Source: Drosophila miranda
Lineage: Eukaryota > Arthropoda > Insecta > Diptera > Drosophilidae
DNA: 64,000 nucleotides
Assembly (NCBI RefSeq): GCF_003369915.1
Contig: NC_046676.1
Coordinates: 16,660,001-16,724,000, forward strand
Direction of reading: 5' to 3'
Under the pieces are notes generated by a model. The model did not search any database and was not told the DNA's origin. It worked only from the letters and a program-made list of their open reading frames with translations. Of the stretch, positions 38,725-48,772 are shown piece after piece; position 1 is the stretch's first letter, and each line of letters opens with the position of its first letter. The translations under genes were made by a program, and so were the position numbers.

Positions 38725-39381
38725 CTTCATCATTTGGAGACCCATGAGCTCCCTCGTAGTATTTGCTTGCCGCTTTACTCGTTGATGGTTGATCGTCGTC
38801 TACAGAGCCAGATGCATTTACTGCTGCTACAAGGAGTCTCTCGTCCAACATTTGGCGAGCATCCTCCAGTGGGTTGCGTTCAATGGCAGGCTCCCGTTCT
38901 ATGTTGTGCCTTGGACTGTTGTTGCCGCTTCTGTGCACGGCTGGCAGAGCATCCTGAACTCCATTCCCCAAGAGAACATTGTGCACTGTTACAGGTATGC
39001 GAATGATGCGATGAGCGTGTATCTCATTGTCGCGGTCTATCATGTTCAGGCGTTTGATATCGGCCACGGAACAATGAAATTTGAGCGCCAACGCTTGCAA
39101 GGTGTCGCCTTCTTGCACGTTGACTTCTAGCGTGTTCTCATAGCGAGCCAATCTGGCGTGGCCGTTCGGTCTGTGTCCCAACGGCACCAGGTTGACAAAC
39201 TCATCATCGTCGTAGGCTGGCCTCGCGAAGATATCCTCCACATTGTCTGGATCTGGATCGTCCCAGTTATAATTTTGGTGGCGCCTGAAAGACAAAGCCC
39301 GCGTCATAATACATATATTTTATTTTGTTGACACTCGAAGCAACAGTCGTGTTGGCGCTGACTCTTACACATTGCGTCTCA
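38725..39381 (-). CDS. LysM-domain protein (LYSMD3/4-like), C-terminus unresolved
   Basis: Join 39368-39381 (ATGAGACGCAATGT) to 38725-39284, phase 2; an apparent ATG at 39307 lies inside the intron before a strong CTTTCAG acceptor. A LysM domain follows an acidic N-terminus, at about residues 58-102: NVQEGDTLQALALKF, then CSVADIKRLN and HRIIRIPV, closest to animal LYSMD3/LYSMD4. Those proteins have a C-terminal membrane helix, but here the exon ends at a strong donor (GAAG|GTGAGT) and I could not find a matching helix-coding exon downstream before Rpt1. Without splicing the frame ends at 38561. Divergent from the dehydrogenase at 39660. Confidence 0.75.
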
Positions 39382-39567
39382 TAGCTGACTTAGTTCTCGC
39401 GGAGGGTTTGTTTTCTTCTTAGGGAACGTCTCGGATGGTGATGCAGTGACTCTTCCTTGCTACGCTTTCAATGCGCCCAAGAAACCAATTAATTAGCTTA
39501 TATTATAAGTGTAAAGTATCTTTCCAGCCAGACAACAACAACAATTACTTGAAAACAGAGCAATCGG

Positions 39568-39575
39568 TATCGATA
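39568..39575. promoter_or_regulatory. DRE (TATCGATA) in a divergent promoter
   Basis: A perfect DREF site lies between the LysM gene (start 39381, minus) and the dehydrogenase (start 39660, plus), and could serve both. Confidence 0.65.
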
Positions 39576-39659
39576 GATACCAGTGTTAACAAACAGCTGT
39601 TTGTGTTTATTTCAATGTCCATAGATAGCGTTTAATTTATAGCTCATTATATTACTAAA

Positions 39660-40893
39660 ATGGGTTTTTTTTCGTTCCTAAAGAGTCGCCCCATCTTCTG
39701 GCTGAGCGTCACCGGAACTACGGTAGGCGCCGCCTGCGCCATAAAGTCTGGGTTCCCGTATTCATTTACAAATGTCCGGGTTTGACTGCTTTCCCTCTTA
39801 CAGAGACCTTATGCAAGGCGGCAAATTCACAAAAGAAACCGATGAAACGAACAAAGTATTCATTGTGACGGGGTCGAACAGCGGAATTGGAAAGGAAACG
39901 GTCAGGGAACTGGCGAAACGGGGAGCAACCGTTTACATGGCATGTCGAGACATGAAAAAATGTGAGGAGGCCCGAGAGGAGATTGTGCTGGAGACCAAAA
40001 ACAAATACGTGTACTGCCGTGAATGCGACTTAGCTTCGCTAGACTCAATACGGAATTTCGTTGCCGCGTATGTATTCAGTTCTACTCTATCACTGTTTCT
40101 TAATATCTTGACTTTTTAGCTTCAAGCGGGAACAGAAAACGCTGAATATACTCATCAACAATGCTGGTGTCATGCGCTGTCCCCGATCACTTACAAAGGA
40201 TGGCTTCGAGATGCAGTTGGGCGTGAATCATATGGGGCACTTTTTACTTACCACACTGCTATTGGATCTGTTGAAGGTGCTGGCTACAAACCAAGTGAAG
40301 TATTGCTTATTTTGATTTAATCTGTCTGCATTCTTAGAATTCAACGCCGAGTAGGATAGTCAACGTCTCGAGTCTAGCACATACACGTGGCGAAATCAAC
40401 ACCGGCGACCTGAACAGTGAGAAGTCGTACGACGAAGGCAAAGCCTACAGTCAGAGTAAATTGGCGAACGTCCTGTTCACACGAGAGTTGGCTAGACGAC
40501 TGGCAGGCACAGGAGTAACGGCTAATGCCTTGCACCCCGGGGTTGTGGATACAGAACTCTTTAGGCACATGAGCTTCTTCAGTAACTTCTTTGCCGGGTT
40601 GGTATTGGTACCTGTTGTGAGCGTTGCAAAAATTCTTGGGAATCTCTTTTTCTGCTTTCAGACTATTCGTTAAGCCTTTGTTTTGGCCCTTCGTAAAGAC
40701 CGCCGCGAATGGGGCACAAACCAGCTTATATGCGGCTCTCGATCCGGACCTGGAGCTGGTGTCTGGTGAATATTTCAGTGACTGCCAGCCCAAAGAAGTA
40801 GCGCCAGCTGGCACTGACACACAGACAGCGAAATGGCTTTGGGCAGTCAGCGAAAAGTGGACAAATACACCGCCCATCGATGTGAAAAAATAG
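39660..40893 (+). CDS. Short-chain dehydrogenase, retinol dehydrogenase 11-14-like (copy 1)
   Basis: Join 39660-39745, 39804-40067, 40120-40276, 40338-40597, 40662-40893; 332 residues. An N-terminal hydrophobic anchor ([16 protein letters not shown]) is followed by a Rossmann fold with TGSNSGIG (NAD(P) binding), NNAG, a catalytic Ser in VSSLAH, and YSQSK (YxxxK). Family: SDRs of the RDH11/12/13/14 type; the D. melanogaster neighbours CG2064/CG2065/CG2070 are close relatives (from memory). Substrate unknown; retinal or lipid aldehydes are plausible at ER or mitochondrial membranes. Donors at 39746 (GTCTGG) and 40598 (GTTGGT) are weak but the only ones in phase. Tandem with the next gene. Confidence 0.88.
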
Positions 40894-41431
40894 GATAAAA
40901 CGTTTATTACCGTAAAAAGACTTTCTGCGAGTCAAAAATGAATCATTTTCTACAATCAAAAGTATTCCTATCATGTTTTCAATCCTCTGTTAACTTGGCT
41001 AACAGCAGAGATTGCTATTTGCTTTGGGCGCCAGCTGATCATCGCTGTATGACCGTTTTTAAAATGTGTTCGATACCGAAACCGGTTGCTTGCCAATTTG
41101 ATTATCATTGGTTTAAAATAGATACTGTGTACATATACATATTCCATTACATTTTAAGCTAAAAGCCCTCGGTTCAAAAGGTACGTTCCATAGTATCATA
41201 GGGAAATACAAGGCCTCTCGCTCGCTCACTGGTGTCGTCTACTTGTGCTTCCAGTTATCTATTTTAAAGGTTTGATTTGAGCAGCAGTTCTTAGATTATA
41301 CGACATTCATACGTAGAGTGTTGCACTATCAATTTTATCAGTCGTCCATAACATATAAAGTTTCGTAGGCAATTCGCTGGTCACAATCTGGAATATAACT
41401 CACTTACGTCTGGACACTGAACGCGCCAAGA
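40894..41431 (+). other. Intergenic space between the two dehydrogenases
   Basis: AT-rich, with CTCGCTCGCTC near 41215. It probably contains the 3' UTR of copy 1 and the promoter of copy 2; nothing else seen. Confidence 0.5.
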
Positions 41432-42685
41432 ATGGAAATTATTATAAATTTTCTGCAAAGCATTGCCCCATTCTTTGTGGCACATGGAATTGTTGGAATT
41501 ATTGCATTATGCGTGAGGTAATTATCGACTCGACCCAAAGTTAAGTGTAACGCCGATAGGTGCTATGAAATATGAGAGTGACATGGAAACATTACTATCA
41601 GAATTCGAATTTCACAATCTGGACACCAATGAAATAACTATTGTGTTACCTCGCCACAGGCTATACATGCAGGGGGAAAAGTTCAAGAAGCGCTCGGATG
41701 AGACGGGCAAAGTGGCAATTGTGACTGGCGGAAATACGGGTCTCGGCAGAGAGACTGTGCGTGAGCTCGCGCGAAGAGGAGCTACTGTGTACATGGCATG
41801 TCGAGACAAGGATAAGGGGGAAAAAGCTCGCAAGGAGATCGTGAAGGAAACGAAAAACTCGAACGTTTTCTCTCGGGAATGTGACTTGTCCTCTTTGGAT
41901 TCCGTTCGGAACTTTGTCGATGGGTGAATCATTCGTGAACCGACATTCGTACTTTTTATCTAATCAAATCGACCTCGACAGTTTCAAGAAGGAGCAAGAT
42001 AAGCTGCATATCCTGATCAACAATGCCGGTGTCTTCTGGGAGCCGCGTAGTCTCACCAAAGAAGGCTTCGAAATGCACTTGGGAGTCAATCATATCGGTC
42101 ACTTTCTTCTCACCCACCTGTTGCTCGATTTACTGAAGCAGTCGGCACCTAGTCGCATCGTAGTCGTTTCTAGCAAGGCGCACGAGCGGGGCCGTATCCA
42201 AGTGGATGACATTAACAGCAAGCTGTCGTACGACGAAGGAGCAGCCTACTGCCAGAGCAAACTGGCGAACATACTCTTCACTCGGGAGCTGGCGAGACGT
42301 CTCGAGGGCACCGCAGTGACGGCTAATACTCTGAATCCCGGCATAGCAGACACGGAAATAGCGAGGAATATGATATTCTTTCGAACAAAGTTGGCCCAGT
42401 ATGTAGTAGAGTGTGTCCAGTTCACCCTTGCCCTCTTGGGTATATTAAAAATTCTTCTGTATTTTCAGGACCATTCTCAGGCCTCTGCTGTGGTCTCTCA
42501 TGAAGTCTCCCCGAAACGGTGCCCAGACAACACTCTTTGCAGCTTTGGATTCCGACCTGGATCACGTGTCGGGTCAGTACTTCAGCGACTGCAGGCCGAA
42601 AGAATTAGCTCCTGCTGCCCAAGATGATGATATGGCCAGGTGGTTGTGGTCACAGTCTGAGAAATGGACGGGTATAGGACTTTGA
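41432..42685 (+). CDS. Short-chain dehydrogenase, retinol dehydrogenase-like (copy 2)
   Basis: Join 41432-41517, 41660-41923, 41982-42398, 42469-42685; 327 residues. The N-terminal anchor is [36 protein letters not shown] and YCQSK keep the cofactor and catalytic pattern intact. Very similar to the upstream dehydrogenase through YMACRD, SLTK.GFEM.LGVNH.GHFLLT and KWTG/KWTN near the C-terminus, so the two are a tandem duplication; copy 2 lacks the intron that splits copy 1 at 40277. It has its own upstream region (41170-41431). AATAAA at 42732. Confidence 0.9.
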
Positions 42686-43094
42686 ATTGGGTAGGGGGTA
42701 TTTTTAAGTATGAGTTGCAATTTTCTTTATAAATAAAATTAGGAACGTCTCGCGACAATAGATAATTTTGTTTTCGCCAAACCAAATCAAACCAAATCCC
42801 TGACCCGAGAACTAACACACATACGGCACAGGTATCCCCTAACTTTGGTAACGTGTCAATTACTTTCGGCGTGGAAAGACCATGACCATGTTCATGGCCG
42901 CCTAATTTAGACAGTGTATACAGTAAATGTGCAACGAAGCCGCCAAATTGGCATGGCTCAAAAAGAACATTTAAATTACGCGGACAACGTAACGTACGTA
43001 TCACGTAACCGAACTACGTTGCACTGAATCGGTATATAATTGATTATTTTATCAATTTCATCAATCTATTGAATTTCATTTTCAAAGGTTATAG

Positions 43095-43330
43095 AAACCC
43101 AATAAAAGCAACTATTTAGAATAGGCCAGTCAAGTAGAAAATTGATTCACTAATCGGATAAAATTATGTGGGCACGGCCGAGAGATCTATCTTGCTAGTA
43201 ATATTCCACGGAATATCAAAAACGAGGAATATGTATAATAGAACTGAATTCGTCGGTATATACTTACTATATATTTTTAAAATGAGACGGTATATTTCTG
43301 AGGGTCAGACCGTATACTTTACCGGATTTT
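43095..43330 (+). repeat. Diverged direct repeat, copy 1
   Basis: Aligns by eye with 43811-44020. Shared landmarks in the same order are CCAATAAAA, CCAGTC...GTAG.AAATTGAT, TAATCGGATAAAAT, ATATCAAAAACGA, and GTC.GTATAT. Identity is perhaps two thirds. The 3' part overlaps the promoter-linked repeat family. Confidence 0.6.
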
Positions 43331-43432
43331 CCTTTTTTTTTACCACCACGTCTAGCTCACACACCACGCAATTTTATAGTATTTTCTAGTACTTTCCAGT
43401 ATATTTTAAGACACGTTATAGACTCACCCTCT
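43250..43432 (-). repeat. Short interspersed promoter-linked repeat, copy B (longest)
   Basis: Read on the minus strand it goes from CTTAAAATATACTGGAAAG (end near 43410) through AGAAAATACTATAAAATT and GTGTGTGAGCTAGA to TATACGGTCTGACCCTCAG and GACGAATT. The first half matches plus-strand 46231-46310 and the second half matches plus-strand 38343-38418. Confidence 0.65.
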
Positions 43433-43520
43433 TGTGCAATGCACCAATGTAGAAACCGAGTAGAAATGCCACATAGAGCCATGTTCTAGGCCACATTGAA
43501 TACTTATTCGTGATCAGCAT
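43428..43520 (-). CDS. Possible orphan first exon with a membrane helix
   Basis: On the minus strand an ATG at 43520 (or 43496) opens 31 codons, including WPRTWLYVAFLLGFYIGAL, a clear hydrophobic helix, ending at a strong donor (AGG|GTGAGTC) in phase 0. Unspliced, it stops three codons later. It could be exon 1 of a small mitochondrial or ER membrane protein whose second exon I cannot find, or a displaced relic. The interspersed repeat begins about 15 bases after the donor. Confidence 0.3.
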
Positions 43521-44076
43521 CGAATTCCTGATCGTTTACCATCAAAACCTCACTTTTTTAAAAATGTCGGAAAAAACGCATGGTAAAAAGTGTATAACGG
43601 AGGTTTTTCGCACTGGCGCTTCCATAGGGATAATATGAAAAAAAACAACGGGTAAACGTACACACTTTCCCGTCAAGTGTCGCCTTTGGTAATTACATAC
43701 AAGTGTAGTTAATATGTAGCAAATGTGAAGTTAGCGTGTAGTTACCATGTAAGAAAATATATGTAGTGGAAATTTTTGTTGACCGGCTTGGCTTAAACCT
43801 TATTTTATTAACAATCCAATAAAAATGAGAACTTACAGTTAACCAGTCTTGTAGGAAATTGATGTAGTAATCGGATAAAATAATGAATCCAGAGCTGAGC
43901 GTCTTAGCTAGCTGTTAATACTCAACCAAATATCAAAAACGATGAAATATGATGGAACTTGAATACAAATAATACGTCAGTATATTTACGGTATATTTTG
44001 AAATTTGTGACGTTTGACTCATAATATTCATTGGCATATTCATGCCAAATTGTTGAACTTTCGAATTATAATTATA
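43521..44076. other. Intergenic DNA upstream of rho-7
   Basis: AT-rich and unique except for the second copy of the direct repeat (43811-44020). No coding sequence supported. Confidence 0.5.
43811..44020 (+). repeat. Diverged direct repeat, copy 2
   Basis: Second copy of the 43095-43330 unit, 716 bases downstream in the same orientation, including GTCAGTATATTTACGGTATATTTT, which matches the CGGTATATTT core of the interspersed repeat family. Confidence 0.6.
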
Positions 44077-45418
44077 ATGCTTGTAAATCGCGCGCTCTGT
44101 AGGAGCTGGCTCTCCCAGGTGACGTAAGTACGGGCAACGGCGGTGTACGGGTCAGATTAACCATAGTTCGAGATCCCACAGACAAAGATATGCAAATGGT
44201 CAAAATTTTTCATGCCGACACATAGTACCTGCTCCTCGATCCAAGCCACCAGCACGATACGTTCACGGCAACAGTAAACAGAGCAGCAATGTAAAGCCCT
44301 CGGGCGGGGAGCCGGTCCCAGAAAGCACAACCGTTCCGAACAACAACTTATTCAAGGCGGTCGCATTCACAGGCGCAGTAAGTAATCAGTGTTCCATATG
44401 AAGGTCTTTCTGTATGTCTTTTCGATTACAGTTTACGGTGGGATGCTTTACCAGCGCCACCATCTGGGAATACGAAAACACACGGAGTCTGATCATTACC
44501 AAGGCTAAGCAGGCGCAATTTGGTTGGTGGCAGAGTCGATCGCTCGTGGACCGCAGCAGTTGGTCGCAGCTGAAACTGAAAATCCGCCAGCACTGGGACA
44601 ATCTGAACACTGGCGAAAAGGTGTTTGCCCCCATCTGCCTTGTAAATCTGTTGGTATTTGGTCTGTGGCGTGTGCCACGCCTGCGAGCCACAATGATAAC
44701 GTATTTCACATCCAACCCGGCTGCGCGTAAGTCAGGCGAGACCTTCAACTGAATCATCCGTTATGAACACCTGTTTCCCTGAGCAGGCATCGTTTGCTGG
44801 CCCATGTTTCTGTCCACTTTCAGCCACTACTCAGCCATGCACATATTCGCCAATATGTATGTGTTGCACAGCTTCGCCAACGCCGCGGCTACGTCGCTTG
44901 GCAAGGAGCAGTTCCTAGCCCTTTACCTGAGCGCCGGAGTGTTCTCCAGTCTGACAAGCATTCTGTACAAGGCGGGCACGCGACAAGTGGGAATGTCTCT
45001 AGGAGCGGTGCGTATGAAAAGGCAGGGTTTCCCTCGTCCCTTCAAATAAACCTTGTAATTTTCCTCTAGTCTGGAGCGATCATGACAGTGCTGGCATACG
45101 TGTGCGCCCAGTATCCAGATACTCAGCTTAGCATATTGTTTCTTCCCGCCCTGACGTTCTCCGCCAGTGCAGGCATAAAAGTGATTATGGGCATTGACTT
45201 TGCGGGCTGCGTGATGGGATGGAAGTTCTTTGACCACGCGGCGCATTTGGGAGGAGCCATTTTTGGAATGTAAGTAAACTGTAGGATGTGGCGGTTGACT
45301 TTCACTCACTCACTTGTTTATCCACAGATTCTGGGCGTATTATGGTGCACAGCTGTGGGCGAAACGCCTTACCCTGCTGAACTACTACCACCAGATCCGC
45401 GAATCGAAGCCGAAATAA
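44077..45418 (+). CDS. rho-7: Mitochondrial rhomboid protease (rhomboid-7/PARL-like)
   Basis: Certain exons: about 44246-44377, 44432-44726, 44787-45007, 45070-45269, 45328-45418. The ATG at 44077 ([11 protein letters not shown]) is the probable first exon, but its donor (44119 or 44124) and the acceptor near 44225-44245 are ambiguous; only CAG|GTGACG joined to 44246 keeps frame. An intramembrane serine protease of the mitochondrial inner membrane: catalytic Ser in LGASGAIM (spanning the 45007/45070 junction) and His in [10 protein letters not shown], with six or seven helices. Known substrates in flies include PINK1 and Opa1-like. Basic N-terminus fits a transit peptide. AATAAA at 45520. Converges on RBM48. 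Confidence 0.92.
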
Positions 45419-45556
45419 TGACAAATCAAAACCCTTTCCAACAAGAAACAATTGCAGTTCTGCTCATAGTTACGGATATCGTTTAGTCCCCCGGGGGCTC
45501 CTTACAATGTGTGGAAAGTAATAAAAGGTCAGACTCGGTCGTGTATTCATCCCTCG

Positions 45557-46162
45557 TCATTTCATTCTCTTTTTGGCCGGTGTTAAGTCCGTCTGGTCTG
45601 GGCGATTTCGCCTAGTCCGATGTTCCACCTCCTGGCTTCGTTTCATCAGTTTCTCCCGCAGCTCTTGCAGAGTCTCTCTTTCAGGCGCATAAGAGATGTG
45701 CAGGGTTCCGCCGTAAAACTGTTTGGCATCCAACTGCCGCTTTGCTCGTCGTGCTACCTCGAGTCGCTCAAACTGTACGGCAAAGACATCTGTAAAAGCC
45801 TCCAGTTCCACTGCAAACAGGTGTAACTTAGTTCTGTGATCAAGTGATCATGCCAGTGTTTTGCACGCACTCTTTGCAGCCATCTCCGAAGTTATACACG
45901 CACACGACTGCAATTTTCCAAAGCATTGCAGCTTGGTCTTGAGATTTCCCTGAAGGTTTATTTTAGGCACTCCGAAGATCAGCAAGTGCCTCGACTCGCT
46001 TGCAACAGTATAGACCTGAAAAACTGGGCATTCGTTATGGGCAAAGCTATCTAGTTTCTGTGTCCGTACCTTTACTGCCTTTAACTCCCGCCCCTGACGA
46101 TATGGGAGTCGTGTGGTGCAGTATTGCAGTTGCTTGTGGTGATCGGTAGTTGCAGAGTCCAT
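45557..46162 (-). CDS. RBM48-like RNA-binding protein
   Basis: Join 45871-46162 and 45557-45810 with a 60-base intron (GTGCGT...TTGCAG), phase 1; 181 residues. It matches animal RBM48 throughout: an N-terminal TTRLPYRQGRELKAVKVRT, the atypical RRM start ESRHLLIFGVP, FTDVFAVQFERLEVARRAKRQLD, then the signature FYGGTLHISYAPERETLQEL. RBM48 with ARMC7 is an accessory factor of the minor (U12) spliceosome. Residues after the RRM are basic. Divergent from RnrS with about 530 bases between the starts, a space that contains a copy of the interspersed repeat, motif 1 and E2F sites. Confidence 0.88.
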
Positions 46163-46230
46163 AACAAACGAAATTTCGAAAGGAAAACAAATTAATTAAT
46201 TTTTTGCAAGCTGATTATCGATTTAGCGTC

Positions 46231-46330
46231 TTAAAATATACTGGAAAGAACTAGAAAATACTATGAAAAGTATAAAATTTGCAAGGTGTGTTAGCTAGAT
46301 ATGGTAGCAGGAAAATCAGTGTGACCAAAA
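46231..46330 (+). repeat. Short interspersed promoter-linked repeat, copy C
   Basis: From CTTAAAATATACTGGAAAG to AGCTAGATATGGTAGCAGG it matches the minus strand of 43355-43415 over about 70 bases, then runs into CAGTGTGACC (motif 1, 46317-46326). A further fragment with CGGTATATTTCTATGGGTCTGACC lies at 46496-46520. Confidence 0.6.
46317..46326 (-). promoter_or_regulatory. Motif 1 element between RBM48 and RnrS
   Basis: CAGTGTGACC on plus (GGTCACACTG on minus), 155 bases upstream of the RBM48 ATG on that gene's strand. It is part of, or abuts, repeat copy C. Confidence 0.5.
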
Positions 46331-46527
46331 TAAATACCGATAACAAAACCGAACTTAGCCCACTTAGACCCCCTCTACTTTTCCCGCCTAAAGAAAATAT
46401 GGGTTGTTTTCATTTTCTGCTTCTTCTCCAGTGCCATTCACATCAGGATTTCCATGTGTATTTTTTTCGTATTTTTGAAAGTGACTCTGTATATATCGGT
46501 ATATTTCTATGGGTCTGACCGATAATT

Positions 46528-46545
46528 CCGTTTTGGCGGGAAAAG
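46528..46545 (+). promoter_or_regulatory. E2F site in the RnrS promoter
   Basis: TTTTGGCGGGAAAA matches the E2F/DP consensus on both halves, about 150 bases upstream of the RnrS ATG. A second TTTCCCGCC lies near 46380-46388. S-phase control of RnrS by dE2F1 is established in D. melanogaster. Confidence 0.75.
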
Positions 46546-46690
46546 TAAATAGCTTGCCGCCCGGCATATAAGCCAAGAACCGCCGTTTTCCCAATCATTT
46601 TATTGTGAAATTTCAGACAACATACAACAGGTTTTCCGCGTAATATATTAACTTTTCTGACGACACTTTTTAAGAAAAATCAAATACAAA

Positions 46691-48388
46691 ATGTCTCAGG
46701 TTGCTTCCAAGGAAAATATTGCCGACAACATGGAGAAATTCTCGCTGAAGGTAAGTGACACGTTTATGCAATGGAATTTACATGCATGCATACGAATGAA
46801 AATTACAAGTACATAGGCTATACATAGCCACTCGTTTTTCATGTGTATGTTCCCGTGTGAATACGTGAAATGGCGCAATATCGCGCATCACAACAAATGT
46901 ACATACATACTATACATTTTTAAGGGTTTGCTAACCATTCAATTTACATATTTATCGTACTATGCATACATATTTAGAGCCCCAGCAAGAAGGTACTGAC
47001 TGAAAACGCCAGCAACGTTCGCAAAATGTCCTTTGGCAATGAAGAGAATGGCGCAGTTAAGGAAGCCGATACCAGCAAGGCAGCGCAGTCCCTTATGGAG
47101 AAGACCGGATCGCCGTTTGACCCTTCTATTGAGCCCCTGCTCCGGGAGAATCCACGCCGCTTCGTTATATTCCCCATCCAGTACCACGACATCTGGCAGA
47201 TGTACAAAAAGGTATGTACATGTGGGTGCTTGTATGTATGCGTATGTGTCTTCTTCTGGCGGGTAATTTCATGATAAAGCGCGCCAAAATCCAGTCACGT
47301 CGGTTGCGTGCACGATTGCATGAATCAAACTTTATGATAGGGCGTCTGCAGCCCCAGCCCTTGCGGTATGTGTTTACTTAATGAAACATGAACACGTTTT
47401 TGGCGGGAGATCCGACCAAAGATAATAACAACTACGAATAAAATGCATTGAATACTGTATATGGTATCATACATGTTAATACTTTGACATTGTATTCATC
47501 TCGCAGGCGGAGGCCTCCTTCTGGACCGTGGAAGAGGTGGATCTATCGAAGGACGCGACGGACTGGGCCCGTCTCACTGACAACGAGCGCTACTTTATCT
47601 CCCATGTGCTAGCCTTCTTCGCTGCCTCGGACGGCATTGTTAACGAGAATCTGGTCGAGCGCTTTAGTCAGGAGGTGCAGATCACGGAGGCACGTTGCTT
47701 CTACGGCTTCCAGATAGCCATGGAGAATGTGCACTCCGAGATGTACAGCGTGCTCATTGACACCTACATACGGGAGCCGCAGGAGCGCGACTACTTGTTC
47801 AATGCTATTGAGACCATGCCGGCTGTAAAGCGCAAGGCGGACTGGGCCATGTCCTGGATATCCTCGAAATCGGCCAACTTTGCCGAGCGTATTATTGCCT
47901 TTGCGGCCGTGGAAGGAATCTTCTTTAGCGGCAGCTTTGCCTCGATCTTTTGGCTGAAGAAGCGTGGTCTCATGCCCGGTCTGACCTTCTCCAACGAGCT
48001 GATCTCCCGTGACGAAGGTCTTCACTGCGACTTTGCGGTGCTCATGTATCACCATCTAGTGCAGCGGCCCAAGCGGGAGCGCATCATCGAGATCATCAGG
48101 GATGCTGTGGAAATCGAGCAGGAGTTCCTCACTGAAGCCCTGCCCGTCAATTTGATTGGCATGAACTGTGTTCTCATGTCCCAGTACATCGAGTTCGTGG
48201 CCGATCGGCTGCTAGGGGAGCTCGGTGTGGGTAAGATCTACAACACTAAGAATCCTTTCAATTTCATGGAGATGATCTCGCTGGACGGAAAGACAAACTT
48301 CTTTGAGAAGAAGGTGGCCGAGTACCAGCGCATGGGTGTCGTAACGAGTCGCTTAGACAACGTGTTTACCCTTGACGCCGATTTCTAG
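46691..48388 (+). CDS. RnrS: Ribonucleotide reductase small subunit (R2)
   Basis: Join 46691-46750, 46978-47211, 47507-48388; 391 residues, the expected class Ia length. It holds the di-iron centre and tyrosyl radical that power conversion of ribonucleotides to deoxyribonucleotides with the large subunit. Visible: [13 protein letters not shown] (iron ligand Asp), [20 protein letters not shown] (iron ligands and the radical Tyr of FYG), DEGLHCDF (third helix ligands), and the C-terminal FTLDADF peptide that docks on R1. The N-terminus has SPSKKV and ENASNVRKM, with a KEN-like ASKENI box (residues 5-10) that may mediate mitotic degradation. Intron 2 (295 bases) contains another GGCGGG. AATAAA at 48573. 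Confidence 0.98.
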
Positions 48389-48643
48389 GGCTGGTCCCGT
48401 CCGAGGGCTGGCATTTCAATATTAATATGTAACCAAGAGTTTTTATATGTACTTTGTAATAGAAATGTAATTAAGATTAAGATCAATCACCTCCCCATTT
48501 ATAACTTGACCTAGAACCTTTTGATGCACTTGACCTAGAGCAACACAACATTATTGTATATAAAACATGATAAATAAATTATGATATAGACAAAATATAT
48601 ACACTAAATGGACGAGTCTTATATTTTTGTAACGCCCATTTGA

Positions 48644-48685
48644 GCGGGCGGGAAATTTCAATAATATTCTCAATGGCGGGAAAAG
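48644..48685 (+). promoter_or_regulatory. Pair of E2F-like sites upstream of the GT31 gene
   Basis: GCGGGCGGGAAA at 48644-48655 and TGGCGGGAAAAG at 48674-48685, 30 bases apart in the same orientation, about 350 bases upstream of the glycosyltransferase ATG and 250 bases past the RnrS stop. Confidence 0.5.
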
Positions 48686-48764
48686 ACTTGTAGAGTCGCC
48701 GTTTTAGATTTGAATGAAGGCATATGTATTGTAGGTAGCGTGTGTATGCTTTACATTTTACGTG

Positions 48765-48772
48765 TATCGATA
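48765..48772. promoter_or_regulatory. DRE (TATCGATA) upstream of the GT31 gene
   Basis: A perfect DREF site 257 bases upstream of the ATG at 49029. Confidence 0.55.

Noticed and set aside
44077-44118. Taking the ATG at 44077 as the certain start of rho-7
   Set aside because: Two donors and several acceptors compete and only one pair keeps frame; kept as probable, not certain.
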